64,000 nucleotides of DNA from Acinetobacter vivianii (GCF_014635885.1 NZ_BMDR01000003.1:1-64000), one strand, 5' to 3'; counted from the first letter of the stretch, positions 1 to 9,094 are shown. Program-made: numbers and translations. The notes: generated from the sequence alone by a model not told the origin.

Positions 1-328
1 GCTATATTACTCTAAATTTCTTCAAAGTCAACAGGTAATTTCGATATTTTTAAAACTTATCAACCAACCCAAGAATCCAACCTATTTAGCCAAATCCTTG
101 TTTCTTAACAAGTTTTTATCTGCATCACCGCCGATGGATGTGCATTCTACAGCATTCCCAATCCAATGCAACACCCTTTTTTAAATTTATTGGAATTATC
201 TTATCGAACGCATACTTTTTGAACTGAATAGTTACTTTTATTGGCTTTCCAGAGTGATTAAGAACTTTTTTTAAACAATTAAGTCCAGTAGAATATGTCT
301 CTTGCTTCACACTTTTTGGCACTTCTGA
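1..328. other. Upstream region without a convincing gene
   Basis: AT-rich stretch before the YfiR-like gene. A 65-codon frame on the minus strand (125-322, GTG start) is open here, but it has no ribosome binding site, no recognisable domain, and its start nearly abuts the start of yfiR. I do not call it. The promoter of the yfiRNB operon must lie here; TAGAAT near 290 is a weak -10 candidate. Confidence 0.4.
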
Positions 329-841
329 TTGAAAATACGGTTTTTGAATATAAAAGCTCGATATCTATTGCTTGCAGTATTATTTACTGCGAGCCCGCTT
401 TGCTACGCCATTTCAACGCACAACTTCTATGAATTAGCACTATCTATATTAAGTTATAGCAAATGGACGAATACATCCCGTCCTTCTATCTGTGTGATTG
501 ATAATTCAGAAGCGGCAAGTCAGTTCCAGATGAATATCCGACAGCTTGCCTATGATTATCAGGTTCAGGCCGTAAGCGCGAAAGATTTCCCTAAGACAGA
601 ATGTCATGTGGCCTATTTCACTACGACATCACCACAACAGCAGCAGAATCTGATCCAGTCCTATCCCTCTCGCTCATTACTTTCTTTAAGTACCAATAAT
701 CCCGCATGTGAGGTGGGGAGTATTTTCTGCTTATATAATAAGAGAACCTATTCAACTTTTAAGGTTAACCTAGAAGCACTGAGTTATTCCAAAGTTCATA
801 TCGATCCACGAGTTTTACTCTTGGCGAAGAATGCGGAGTAA
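329..841 (+). CDS. yfiR: YfiR-family periplasmic repressor of a diguanylate cyclase
   Basis: Predicted secreted protein of 170 residues. A hydrophobic signal segment (about residues 10-27) ends at a CYA-type cleavage site, followed by a YfiR/DUF4154-like body with several cysteines. In Pseudomonas, YfiR (TpbA-system partner) binds the periplasmic part of the diguanylate cyclase YfiN and holds it inactive, while YfiB releases it; that role is inferred here from gene order yfiR-yfiN-yfiB. The gene begins at TTG, because an in-frame TGA sits directly upstream (326-328) and no ATG occurs before the signal peptide; no clear Shine-Dalgarno is visible. It ends six bases before yfiN, so the three genes should be one transcript. 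Confidence 0.75.
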   Translation: MKIRFLNIKARYLLLAVLFTASPLCYAISTHNFYELALSILSYSKWTNTSRPSICVIDNSEAASQFQMNIRQLAYDYQVQAVSAKDFPKTECHVAYFTTTSPQQQQNLIQSYPSRSLLSLSTNNPACEVGSIFCLYNKRTYSTFKVNLEALSYSKVHIDPRVLLLAKNAE

Positions 842-847
842 GCACAG

Positions 848-2071
848 ATGATTTCCAACTTATATCAATCAACCTCCTTACATGCCTTATTCCGTAAGTC
901 CCAGTTTGCAATTTTTGCCATCACTTTTGTAATTTGTTCTTTTACTTTCGCCACAATTTCCATGTTTACCATGGAAACCTACGCTAAACAGAATTTACAA
1001 CTGTTGAGCCAAACGGTTCTTGAACGAATTCAACCTGCTGTGGTGTTTAGAGATCGTGGGGCAATTGATCAGATTCTAGATGACTATACCCGTGAACACG
1101 CCATTCGTACGATCCATGTTTATGACCCTCAGCATCAACTTCTTGCCGAAAGTACTAAAAAAATAGCCCACACCTCAACCATGCAAGATTTAATGGATCG
1201 CTGGTTTTTACATGATCCAGTTAAATTAATGATTGTTCATCATAAGAAAAAAGTTGGCGAATTGGTGTTATACGGTAGTTCAGAAAACATTTTGCACTTT
1301 CTGAAAACGATTATTATCGGTTTGGCAATTTCGATGTTCTTTATTGTGATTGCTTTATTATGGTCAGTGAATATTACCTACCGCCAAATCATGCAAGCAA
1401 TTAAACCACTGACCCACATCGCTCAACTGGTCAGCGACCAGAAAGCTTATAATCTTCGTTTTCCAAACAACCATATTAAAGAGTTTCAGAACTTAAATAC
1501 GGTGTTTAATGAACTGTTAGAAGAAATTCAAATTTGGCACACTCACCTTCAAAAAGAGAATCGTCAACTTTCATTTCAGGCACATCACGATCAGCTCACC
1601 GGTTTGCCAAATCGTCATTATTTCTACCAAGAGCTTTTCGATATTTTTGAGAACCCGCAGTATCGTCACAATTCTGCCCTATTATTTATCGACAATAATA
1701 ATTTCAAGATGATCAATGATCAGTTTGGTCATTTGGCAGGTGATGCTGTTCTAAAAGAAATGGGCGAACGTTTAAAACTTTCTGTCCGCCATGAAGATTT
1801 TATTGCCCGTTTGGGTGGGGACGAGTTTGCTATTATCCTGCATTCTATCCATCATGCGGATCACTTACAGACCATTGCTGAAGGTTTACTGGCGAGTTGC
1901 AAGGAGCCTTTAGATTTCAACGGTGAAATGATTCATTTTGGTTTTAGCTTAGGGATTGCCTTTTCACAGCTTGCAGAGAATCCAGAGGATTTGATTATGC
2001 AAGCGGATCAAGCCATGTATAAAGCTAAAAGTTTAAATCCACATTGGTTTCTTTATAAACCAGAAATTTAG
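848..2071 (+). CDS. yfiN: YfiN-type membrane diguanylate cyclase (HAMP-GGDEF)
   Basis: Inner-membrane enzyme expected to make c-di-GMP from two GTP. Residues about 17-40 form one membrane helix, followed by a ~115-residue periplasmic CHASE8-like sensor, a second helix (about 155-175), a HAMP region and a C-terminal GGDEF domain. The active site GGDEF (residues 323-327) is intact. An RxxD inhibitory site (RHED, 314-317) sits exactly five residues before it, so product feedback inhibition is likely. The ribosome binding site GGAG overlaps the end of yfiR. Context with a YfiR repressor and a YfiB lipoprotein supports control of cyclase output by envelope or redox signals. The catalytic assignment is firm; the signal is not visible. 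Confidence 0.88.
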   Translation: MISNLYQSTSLHALFRKSQFAIFAITFVICSFTFATISMFTMETYAKQNLQLLSQTVLERIQPAVVFRDRGAIDQILDDYTREHAIRTIHVYDPQHQLLAESTKKIAHTSTMQDLMDRWFLHDPVKLMIVHHKKKVGELVLYGSSENILHFLKTIIIGLAISMFFIVIALLWSVNITYRQIMQAIKPLTHIAQLVSDQKAYNLRFPNNHIKEFQNLNTVFNELLEEIQIWHTHLQKENRQLSFQAHHDQLTGLPNRHYFYQELFDIFENPQYRHNSALLFIDNNNFKMINDQFGHLAGDAVLKEMGERLKLSVRHEDFIARLGGDEFAIILHSIHHADHLQTIAEGLLASCKEPLDFNGEMIHFGFSLGIAFSQLAENPEDLIMQADQAMYKAKSLNPHWFLYKPEI

Positions 2072-2079
2072 GACATGTT

Positions 2080-2559
2080 ATGCGCGCTCACACCATTAAA
2101 ATTTCATTTATTGCGTTACTCTGCCTAACATTGGCTGGATGTTTAAGTTTTGGCCCGTTGAAATATCGTCAGGTTAAAATGTTAAAAAAAGAGGGGTTCG
2201 TTTTAACTGATGAAGGCTGGAGTCTCGGCTTACCAGAACGTTTATTATTTGATTTTAATAAAGTCGATATAAAGCCAGAGCATCAGCAAGAGATTGTACG
2301 TCTTGCAACTCAGCTCAATAAATATGACCTGCAAAAATTAAAAATTGTGGGACATACAGATAATATCGGTAATCCTGAATATAACCAGAAACTCTCGGAA
2401 GAACGTGCTCAAAGCGTTTCCGCTATTTTCATCGATCAGGGTTTTAAACCAAATAATTTAACTGTTCTGGGTCGTGGTTCAAATCAACCATTTGTGCCAA
2501 ATACCTCGGATGAGAATCGTGCCAGCAACCGCCGCGTGAATGTGATTATTATTCCTTAA
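2080..2559 (+). CDS. yfiB: YfiB-like OmpA-family outer-membrane lipoprotein
   Basis: 159 residues. The N-terminal signal ends in a lipobox (LAGC, Cys at about 21), then a linker and an OmpA C-terminal peptidoglycan-binding domain (about 50-159) with the typical GHTDNIG and SxxRAQSV motifs and a NRRV ending. In the Pseudomonas system YfiB is anchored in the outer membrane, binds peptidoglycan and sequesters YfiR, which frees YfiN. Ribosome site AGGA lies seven bases before ATG. It is the last gene of the operon and is followed by an intrinsic terminator. OmpA-like lipoproteins are common, so the YfiB name rests on the neighbourhood. Confidence 0.82.
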   Translation: MRAHTIKISFIALLCLTLAGCLSFGPLKYRQVKMLKKEGFVLTDEGWSLGLPERLLFDFNKVDIKPEHQQEIVRLATQLNKYDLQKLKIVGHTDNIGNPEYNQKLSEERAQSVSAIFIDQGFKPNNLTVLGRGSNQPFVPNTSDENRASNRRVNVIIIP

Positions 2560-2573
2560 TACATTCCAGTCAT

Positions 2574-2606
2574 AAAAAAGCCGACTCAATCTAGTCGGCT
2601 TTTTTT
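2574..2606 (+). terminator. Intrinsic terminator after yfiB
   Basis: Six-bp stem GCCGACT/AGTCGGC with a short loop, preceded by A-run and followed by T-run, so it can work in both directions and also ends the convergent phosphoesterase gene. Confidence 0.9.
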
Positions 2607-2608
2607 AT

Positions 2609-3619
2609 TTAAATCAGTTCAATAATATCGATCGTCGGTGGTACTCTAAACCGAAATGGTACACCCACCATTCCTGTGCCCACTGTCACAAACACATCCG
2701 CATGCTCATGGGTGTAAAAACCCTTTTTATGCCCAAGAATAGACACCCGCTTCATAATATAGTTGGTAATCCACGGCAATTCGATCTGCCCGCCATGCGT
2801 ATGGCCCGATAACATTAATGGTCGAGTAGGTAATTCAGGTACCATATCAACGGTGTCAGGATTATGCGACAGAATCAGCCAAGGTTTGTCTTGAGGTAAG
2901 TCTGGCATAAAGCGCATATTCGCCTTCCCTGCCCACAAATCGCCGATACCAATGAGACGAAACTCATCAAAATCAACAATCTTGCCTTCAATATCAATCA
3001 CATTATTCTGCTCTAACGCTTTGCTCAACAATGCCTGAATCGGTGGACCAGGATATTGTTCGTCGTGATTGCCAGGCACAGAATATACAGGTGCCTCAAT
3101 TTGCTTGAGTACTTCCAGCTCATGTACCAAACGGTTTTCAGGTTCATAAGTCCAGTCCCCAGCCACCACAACCAGATCAGGTTTTTCTTCATTCAGTTTT
3201 TTCACAATCGTTTTTAACTGACGTTCATGACCTGAAAATAATCCGACGTGCATATCAGCAACCAATGCGACTTTGACAGGACGGGTAAATTCACGTTTTG
3301 GATCGAGACGATATTGATGGCGTTTGATATGAACCTGATGCGGCTCAATAAAGCGCGCATAAATCAGTACGCTACTTAATAAGAAGATGAACCCCGCCTG
3401 ATGCAAGCTGTAATAACCGACCCAGCCTGCGTAAAGACTAAAGAACCAAAGTGGAACCAACAAATACGAAAGATAAAATGCCAGCAAATGCACAAAGGCT
3501 TTAAAGGGATGAATGGTTTCTGTACGTGCCTGATGGATCCAGGCTTGAATAAATGCCCATAATGCCAAAACAGCAAAAATAAGGTAAAAACCAAAAATAA
3601 TAGTATCTGAATCCGACAT
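2609..3619 (-). CDS. Membrane-anchored metallophosphoesterase (YaeI/YkuE-like)
   Basis: Calcineurin-like phosphoesterase of 336 residues with an N-terminal membrane part (about three hydrophobic helices in the first 95 residues) and a catalytic domain. All metal-binding motifs are visible in order: ADMHVG (DxH), GDW, GNHDE and GHTHGG. Related proteins YaeI and YkuE are implicated in lipid A or lipid-head-group phosphate hydrolysis at the membrane; the substrate here is not visible. I chose the ATG at 3619 because GAGGG lies six bases upstream; in-frame GTG (3640) and ATG codons lie just before it. It faces away from the PLD-family gene, sharing a short upstream region of about 100 bp. Confidence 0.82.
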   Translation of the reverse strand: MSDSDTIIFGFYLIFAVLALWAFIQAWIHQARTETIHPFKAFVHLLAFYLSYLLVPLWFFSLYAGWVGYYSLHQAGFIFLLSSVLIYARFIEPHQVHIKRHQYRLDPKREFTRPVKVALVADMHVGLFSGHERQLKTIVKKLNEEKPDLVVVAGDWTYEPENRLVHELEVLKQIEAPVYSVPGNHDEQYPGPPIQALLSKALEQNNVIDIEGKIVDFDEFRLIGIGDLWAGKANMRFMPDLPQDKPWLILSHNPDTVDMVPELPTRPLMLSGHTHGGQIELPWITNYIMKRVSILGHKKGFYTHEHADVFVTVGTGMVGVPFRFRVPPTIDIIELI

Positions 3620-3722
3620 TACAGCCCTCATTAACTTCACTTTAGGGACATACGTCTCATCTTATATTTATCTTTTTCGATGAAATGGTATACTCGAGCC
3701 CAACTTTTAATCAGTAACGATT

Positions 3723-5351
3723 ATGACGCAATTTTCTCATTTAAATGGCAAACATACAAAGATAAGTACAACCGCTTACAATAAAAATATGCTTGCGATT
3801 TATTGCGCCATGACGTTAACGATGACGGGTTGTAGTACTCTACCCAAGCATAAGATCGAGCCTGTGATTCAAACGGTGGGTCAGATCGATACCACCCAAA
3901 CCTCTTTAGCTCAAGTCATTCGTCCTTTACAAGAACAGCACCCCGATCTGACTGGCTATCATGTGTTGTATGAACCGCTAGAAGCACTGGCAGCCCGTCT
4001 CCGTTTGATTGACAAGGCAGAGAAAACGCTCGATTTACAATACTATATCTGGGATAACGACAAGGTTGGTGCTTTGGCGCTGCACGCTTTAATTCGTGCC
4101 GCTGATCGTGGGGTAAAAGTCAGATTACTGATTGATGATAATAATGCCAAACATACTGAAGGTATTTTTTTAGCGCTGGCACAACATCCCAATATAGAAG
4201 TTAAATTATTTAATCCTTACCGATTCCGTAAATATCGTGCACTGGATATGGTGCTCGACCTAAAACGTATCAACCGCCGAATGCACAATAAGAGTTTTAT
4301 TGCTGATCATCAGGTGGCCTTGATCGGTGGTCGTAATATGACCAACCAATATTACAATGTCAGTGATACTTATCAATTTTCTGATGTCGATGTGATGCTG
4401 TTCGGTACTGCCGTCAATGATATTTCCAAATCATTTGATGATTACTGGAATCATGAATATGCCTACGATGTCCGAGAAATTGTAAATCCAAAATCACATC
4501 GACTTAGCTATGAAAGTTTAAAGCAGCAACTCGATGAGCACTATAAACGGATTACGGTACAGAATTATGTCGATTTGACCAGCCGTTCCCAAGCCATTGA
4601 TTCACTCATGAATCGGGATATTTCTCTAGAATGGGTCAAAGCTGAGGTCGTGAAAGACTCGCCAGATAAAATCAAATCAAAAGCCAAAAAAGAAGAACAT
4701 CTGAATTTCCAGCTAATCAATCATCTGGAACAGCCTGAAAAAAATATTGATCTGATTTCTGCGTATTTTGTTCCAGAAAAGAAAGGTGCAAAAATTCTAG
4801 GTGACTTAGCCCAAGAAGGCATCAAAGTCCGAGTACTCACCAACTCCTTTAAAGCCAATGACGTGGCTGTAGTCCATGCTTTTTATGGGAAGTATCGTCA
4901 GGAACTACTGGAAAATGGCGTGCAGCTTTATGAGTTCCTTCCCGCATTGGATAAAAATGATTTAGATAAACATACCGAAGATTTAGCGAAAAAAGCCAAG
5001 GTTAACCTTAAGGGACTCAGTCGTTCGAGCCTACATGCCAAATTAATGGCTTTAGATGAGAAACAGGTATTTATTGGCTCATTTAATTTTGATCCACGTT
5101 CAGCTTATTTAAATACTGAAATTGGGGTGTTACTGAATAGCCCGCCATTAGCGCAAGCTGTACATGCCACCATGGATCAAAACCTAAAAACCTATGCTTA
5201 TCGTTTAGTGCTGGATGCCAATAAGAAAATTACCTGGCAGAGAGAAACGCCAAGAGGTCCTTTGATTTATACCAAAGAACCTAAAATGAAATGGTGGCAA
5301 AAAGCAGGCGTGAAAATCATTTCATGGCTGCCAATCGAAGGCTTTATGTAG
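3723..5351 (+). CDS. PLD-family (cardiolipin-synthase-like) lipoprotein
   Basis: Phospholipase D superfamily protein of 542 residues with two HKD motifs: HNKSFIADHQ with GGRN after it (about residue 190) and HAKLMALDEK followed by GSFNFDPRS (about 438). This arrangement is that of ClsC/YmdC-like phosphatidyl transferases. A hydrophobic stretch ends in TMTGC (Cys at about 37), a plausible lipobox, suggesting membrane anchoring facing the periplasm. The n-region is unusually long; an internal ATG at 3789 would leave a signal without positive charge, so I kept 3723, though its ribosome site is weak. It ends inside the convergent plsC gene by eight bases. Enzymatic product (cardiolipin versus other transphosphatidylation) is not determined. 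Confidence 0.82.
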   Translation: MTQFSHLNGKHTKISTTAYNKNMLAIYCAMTLTMTGCSTLPKHKIEPVIQTVGQIDTTQTSLAQVIRPLQEQHPDLTGYHVLYEPLEALAARLRLIDKAEKTLDLQYYIWDNDKVGALALHALIRAADRGVKVRLLIDDNNAKHTEGIFLALAQHPNIEVKLFNPYRFRKYRALDMVLDLKRINRRMHNKSFIADHQVALIGGRNMTNQYYNVSDTYQFSDVDVMLFGTAVNDISKSFDDYWNHEYAYDVREIVNPKSHRLSYESLKQQLDEHYKRITVQNYVDLTSRSQAIDSLMNRDISLEWVKAEVVKDSPDKIKSKAKKEEHLNFQLINHLEQPEKNIDLISAYFVPEKKGAKILGDLAQEGIKVRVLTNSFKANDVAVVHAFYGKYRQELLENGVQLYEFLPALDKNDLDKHTEDLAKKAKVNLKGLSRSSLHAKLMALDEKQVFIGSFNFDPRSAYLNTEIGVLLNSPPLAQAVHATMDQNLKTYAYRLVLDANKKITWQRETPRGPLIYTKEPKMKWWQKAGVKIISWLPIEGFM

Positions 5352-6174
5352 ACTCAGCCGTTTCTGGCAACACAGTCAATACCTTCTGCTGCAATTTAGC
5401 TAAGCCTGCGCGCATCTGGCGATCAACTTCTTTGGTTAAACTATCGACGGTATGCCCTTCGACTGAAATCGCAGGCAAAGTCATCAAATGTGCGGTGACT
5501 TTCGGCATTTCTAAAACACGCTGCACATGTTCTGCAAAGGTCATTTCGCCAATAAACGGCGCAACCAGATCGAGCTCTCCGTTCTGATTGACATAGCAAA
5601 TCACACATACCTGTACAGGACGTTGTGCCTCAATGGCTGCACCTAATAAACGTCCATGTACCTTTTTGACTTTACTTCCGTCGGTTGTGGTCGCTTCAGG
5701 GAAGAACAGAACAGGAATATCCTGTTTTAAAAATTCAGTAATCTGTTCACGGATACGGATTGAATCTCCCGAACCGCGTTTGATAAATAAAGTCCCGCCA
5801 CCTTTTGCCAGTTTTCCCAAGATCGGCCATCTTTCAACTTCGGCTTTCGCCAGAAAGAAAATTCGTGCGCCAGAACCGAGTACAGCGACATCCAGCCATG
5901 AGATGTGATTACTCACCCAAAGTGCAGGTTCACGTGGAATGGTGCCATGGACTTCGACTTCGATATTGAAAACTTCGCATAAACGGCGGCAAAAGTACTG
6001 CACATAACGCGTATTTACAGGATTATTTGGATCCTTATACAAACCATGACGGTAAATCAGATAAAAACCTTCACCTATTGTTTCCAGGCCTGAGGCTAAC
6101 TTTTTACTATACAAACTCAATTTAGAGATTAGATTTAATGGTGGGTTAGTTACCGCAGTTGCTTCTTGAGTCAT
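5344..6174 (-). CDS. plsC: 1-acyl-glycerol-3-phosphate acyltransferase (PlsC family)
   Basis: Membrane acyltransferase of 276 residues predicted to acylate lysophosphatidic acid in phospholipid synthesis. The acyltransferase block I NHISWLD (HxxxxD, about residue 93), a KRG motif and block III FFPEATTTDG are present. Length fits the family. Related lysophospholipid or ornithine-lipid acyltransferases share these motifs, so the acceptor is not certain. Its 3' end overlaps the convergent PLD-family gene by eight bases, an unusual density for two lipid enzymes. A 14-bp perfect palindrome lies 25 bp upstream of the start codon. Confidence 0.82.
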   Translation of the reverse strand: MTQEATAVTNPPLNLISKLSLYSKKLASGLETIGEGFYLIYRHGLYKDPNNPVNTRYVQYFCRRLCEVFNIEVEVHGTIPREPALWVSNHISWLDVAVLGSGARIFFLAKAEVERWPILGKLAKGGGTLFIKRGSGDSIRIREQITEFLKQDIPVLFFPEATTTDGSKVKKVHGRLLGAAIEAQRPVQVCVICYVNQNGELDLVAPFIGEMTFAEHVQRVLEMPKVTAHLMTLPAISVEGHTVDSLTKEVDRQMRAGLAKLQQKVLTVLPETAEST

Positions 6175-6198
6175 AAATCATTAAAACCGTACGCATAG

Positions 6199-6212
6199 AT
6201 GCACATGTGCAT
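6199..6212. promoter_or_regulatory. Perfect 14-bp palindrome upstream of plsC
   Basis: ATGCACATGTGCAT is fully self-complementary and lies between the divergently oriented plsC and the 46-residue small gene. It could be an operator for a dimeric regulator; no known consensus is claimed. Confidence 0.35.
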
Positions 6213-6364
6213 TGAATTCATCCAGTTATATCATGCCGCTAACTACTTATAAAAGTTACCTGCATCATAAAAAACGAATGCGAGCATAATTTTTTTCAAT
6301 TTCAAAAGGATTATTAGATCAATTATTATAAATAAATCGAATTTACTGATTAAAAGGTGATGTG

Positions 6365-6505
6365 ATGAATCAGCAAAGCACAACATCAGAACCCCAAACC
6401 ACCATTCCCTATGGCTATGCTTTAAGAATGATTCTCGGCTGGTCAATTTTATATATGGGCACACTGGTCGGATTCATTGAGCTTTTACGTCGTAATGTCA
6501 TATAA
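6365..6505 (+). CDS. Small membrane protein, 46 residues
   Basis: Short open frame beginning at ATG with AAGGTG about five bases upstream. The peptide starts with a polar Ser/Thr/Gln-rich part (MNQQSTTSEPQ) and has one hydrophobic helix (about residues 22-40) that ends in LLRRNV, i.e. positive charges at the C-terminal end as for an inner-membrane single-span protein with cytoplasmic C-terminus. Not recognised as a named family. It lies alone between plsC and hflX and could be co-transcribed with hflX (74 bp gap). Evidence is start signal plus membrane-like composition; conservation was not tested. Confidence 0.6.
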   Translation: MNQQSTTSEPQTTIPYGYALRMILGWSILYMGTLVGFIELLRRNVI

Positions 6506-6579
6506 ATCGAGTAAGCCTTTGCCCTTTCGTTGAAGTTTATTCTAGAATAAGACTTTAATAATAAGGATTACCTACTCGC

Positions 6580-7923
6580 GTGGAAAATTTTGAGCAGCGT
6601 CAAAGCGGTGAACGGGCAATTTTAGTCAGTGTGTCTGTTCAGCTACTCGATGATCTTGATGCTGAAGAGTTTCGATTGGTCGCTCAATCCGCTGGTGCTG
6701 AAATCCTTGAACATCTTTCTGTTCAACGCAATAAACCTGATCCCAAATTTTTTATCGGATCTGGCAAAGTTGATGAAATTGCTGAACTGGTCAGAGAAAC
6801 AGAAGCAGAGCTGGTCATTCTCGATCACTCACTTTCGCCTGCCCAAGAACGTAATCTTGAGCGAATTTTGAAATGTCGTGTGATTGACCGCACAGGTTTA
6901 ATTCTGGACATTTTCGCCTTACGCGCCCGTACCCATGAAGGGAAATTACAGGTTGAATTGGCTCAGCTTAAACATTTATCCACTCGCCTGATTCGTGGCT
7001 TTACTGGTAATTTAGAACAACAAAAAGGTGGTATCGGTCTACGTGGACCAGGTGAATCACAACTTGAAACTGACCGTCGTTTAATCCGTGTTCGGATTAC
7101 CCAGCTCAAAGATAAACTGGTAAAAGTACAACAAACCCGTTTACAAGGTCGCGCAGCAAGACAAAAAGCGGCTATCCCAACCATTTCACTGGTCGGTTAT
7201 ACCAATGCCGGTAAATCAACTTTATTTAATATACTGGCAAAAAGTGATGTCTATGCAGCAGATCAACTGTTCGCAACACTCGATCCAACCTTACGTCGTT
7301 TAGACTGGGATGGTATCGGCACTGTGGTATTGGCTGATACTGTAGGTTTTGTCAGAAATCTGCAACATGATTTGGTTGAATCATTTAAAGCCACATTAGA
7401 GGAAACCTTAGAAGCCACTTTGCTGCTTCATGTGATTGATAGCAGTAGTCCAAATATGCCAGAACAGATTGAAGCCGTTGAATCTGTTCTCAAAGAAATT
7501 GGTGCCGATGCGCCAATTTTGCATGTTTATAATAAAATCGACCAGAGTGGCGATGCTGCTAAAATTATTTATAAAGCCGCTGATCTACCTGACCGTGTTT
7601 ATGTTTCCGCACATTCAGGACAGGGGCTAGACCTACTTGCTCAGGCAGTCCAACAATGTCTATTGGGCCAGTTACAAGATTTTGATTTAGTGTTAAAACC
7701 TGCTTATGGGAAACTCCGTACCCAGTTATATACGCTGAATGTCATTCAGTCCGAACATTATGATGACCTCGGTAATTTACATTTATCGGTCTGTATTGCG
7801 CCGCATAAACTGGAACAACTCATTAAACAGGCACATTTGCCATTAGACGAAATACTTGGAAAAAAAGCTTCCTTATTCCAGCGACCTTTGGAAGAATTTG
7901 AGATCGACCAACCATCACCCTAA
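6580..7923 (+). CDS. hflX: GTPase HflX
   Basis: Ribosome-associated GTPase that splits stalled 70S ribosomes, notably under heat stress. 447 residues: N-terminal HflX nucleotide-binding-like domain, a helical linker with the RGFTGNL and GGIGLRGPGESQ signature, then the G domain with GYTNAGKS (G1, about residue 205), DTVGFVRNLQHDLVESFKATLEE split over G3 and the following helix, and NKID (G4). It starts at GTG with AAGGATT about nine bases upstream. Unlike in enterobacteria it is not next to hfq here. The assignment is secure. Confidence 0.96.
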   Translation: MENFEQRQSGERAILVSVSVQLLDDLDAEEFRLVAQSAGAEILEHLSVQRNKPDPKFFIGSGKVDEIAELVRETEAELVILDHSLSPAQERNLERILKCRVIDRTGLILDIFALRARTHEGKLQVELAQLKHLSTRLIRGFTGNLEQQKGGIGLRGPGESQLETDRRLIRVRITQLKDKLVKVQQTRLQGRAARQKAAIPTISLVGYTNAGKSTLFNILAKSDVYAADQLFATLDPTLRRLDWDGIGTVVLADTVGFVRNLQHDLVESFKATLEETLEATLLLHVIDSSSPNMPEQIEAVESVLKEIGADAPILHVYNKIDQSGDAAKIIYKAADLPDRVYVSAHSGQGLDLLAQAVQQCLLGQLQDFDLVLKPAYGKLRTQLYTLNVIQSEHYDDLGNLHLSVCIAPHKLEQLIKQAHLPLDEILGKKASLFQRPLEEFEIDQPSP

Positions 7924-7967
7924 TTGCAATCAGCCATCGTTTAGATCAGCGAGCTTAAGAGAAGAAA

Positions 7968-8330
7968 ATGAAAGAGATTGATTGGACAGCCTGGTTTTTT
8001 ACGATTTTATTAATCATCGTATATCGTGAGGGGGCTGTTGCGATCACCAAAGCCTTTGGTCATCCAGAATTAGGCAATCTCGTTGGGCTGCTGAGCTTGC
8101 TGGTGACCTTATTGATCTGGAGACGTTTCAAAAAAATCTCCAACCGCTTGATCGATACCAATAACAAGATCATGAAAGAAAGTGCTTTTGCCTTTCTGCC
8201 TATTTGTGCGGGTTCATTAATTATGCTGGTGCATTTAGGTAAAGAAATTCCTTTATTTTTATTTATCTTAACCTTTAGTACGTTATTGCCGCTGTGGGTT
8301 TACGCCAAAATGGCAAAACGCTGGTTATAA
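7968..8330 (+). CDS. LrgA/CidA-family holin-like membrane protein
   Basis: 120 residues with four predicted membrane helices, matching the size of LrgA/CidA proteins, and followed eleven bases later by an LrgB homologue. LrgA/LrgB pairs were first linked to control of murein hydrolases and cell lysis; some related pairs are now seen as transporters of pyruvate or other small acids. I rely mostly on size, topology and neighbour, since the sequence is only weakly recognisable. A good ribosome site (AGAGAAG) precedes the ATG. Probably one operon with the next gene. Confidence 0.65.
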   Translation: MKEIDWTAWFFTILLIIVYREGAVAITKAFGHPELGNLVGLLSLLVTLLIWRRFKKISNRLIDTNNKIMKESAFAFLPICAGSLIMLVHLGKEIPLFLFILTFSTLLPLWVYAKMAKRWL

Positions 8331-8341
8331 GGGGCTGATCT

Positions 8342-9010
8342 ATGTTTATGGTTATTTATGGATTTATCATCACCCTGATCAGTTACCTGATTGCAAAGCC
8401 CTTAAATAAAAAATTCCCGCAAATTCCATTGATTGTTTTTGCTGTCTTTATTGTGATTGGTTTACTGTTCATTTTAGGCGTTCCGTATGAAAGCTATCTG
8501 GATAATGTAAATAACGTGTTTAACCATTTACTGGGTTATGTCACTGTGGCTTTGGCAATTCCACTGGCGGCAATGCGCTATGACGATTTGCCGATCAAAT
8601 CAATGCTCGGAATTTTATGTTTTGCCAGTATTAGCGCGGTGGCACTGCCGATGGGCTTAGCTTATTTACTGCATATGTCTGAACCGACCATTCTGGCTTT
8701 TGCGACGCGTGCTGTAACCACGCCAATTGCACTGAATATTGCGACGCTGCTTCATGCACCTCTGATGTTGGTGACGCTGATTGTCATTTTATCTGGGGTG
8801 ATTGGTGCGGCATTTTCGCCGTGGATCTTAAAACACATTCATGATGAACGTGCCTCAGGTCTGGCCTTAGGCCTGGCAGCACATGCCATCGGTACTGCTC
8901 AGGCATGGCAACGTGGCCCTGTCGCTGGCCGATATGCCGCCTTCGGCATGGCAGTCAATGGCGTGTTTACAGCAATTTGGCTGCCTACTTTTATTTTATC
9001 TTTATCTTAA
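8342..9010 (+). CDS. LrgB/CidB-family membrane protein
   Basis: 222 residues, about six to seven membrane helices. The family signature is visible in the RAVTTPIALNIA segment (about residue 122) and the GLAAHAIGTAQA segment near residue 180, which match the conserved TTPIA and SHAIGTA blocks of LrgB proteins. Functions with the LrgA-like protein upstream, in export of murein hydrolase activity or small-molecule transport. No regulator of the LytTR or LysR type is adjacent. The start ATG follows GGGGCTGATCT. Confidence 0.85.
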   Translation: MFMVIYGFIITLISYLIAKPLNKKFPQIPLIVFAVFIVIGLLFILGVPYESYLDNVNNVFNHLLGYVTVALAIPLAAMRYDDLPIKSMLGILCFASISAVALPMGLAYLLHMSEPTILAFATRAVTTPIALNIATLLHAPLMLVTLIVILSGVIGAAFSPWILKHIHDERASGLALGLAAHAIGTAQAWQRGPVAGRYAAFGMAVNGVFTAIWLPTFILSLS

Positions 9011-9094
9011 AATTTGCCACAAATATCAGTTAATTATTGAACTGGTTGTCATAAATCATCCATAATGGCGGGCTTAACGTTAAAAGGATTTTTA

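Noticed and set aside
125..322. 65-codon minus-strand frame near the left edge
   Set aside because: GTG start without a ribosome site, no family recognised, and its start abuts the yfiR start; probably chance in AT-rich DNA.
6243..6464. 73-codon minus-strand frame opposite the 46-residue small gene
   Set aside because: No start signal; the plus-strand frame has a ribosome site and membrane-protein features.
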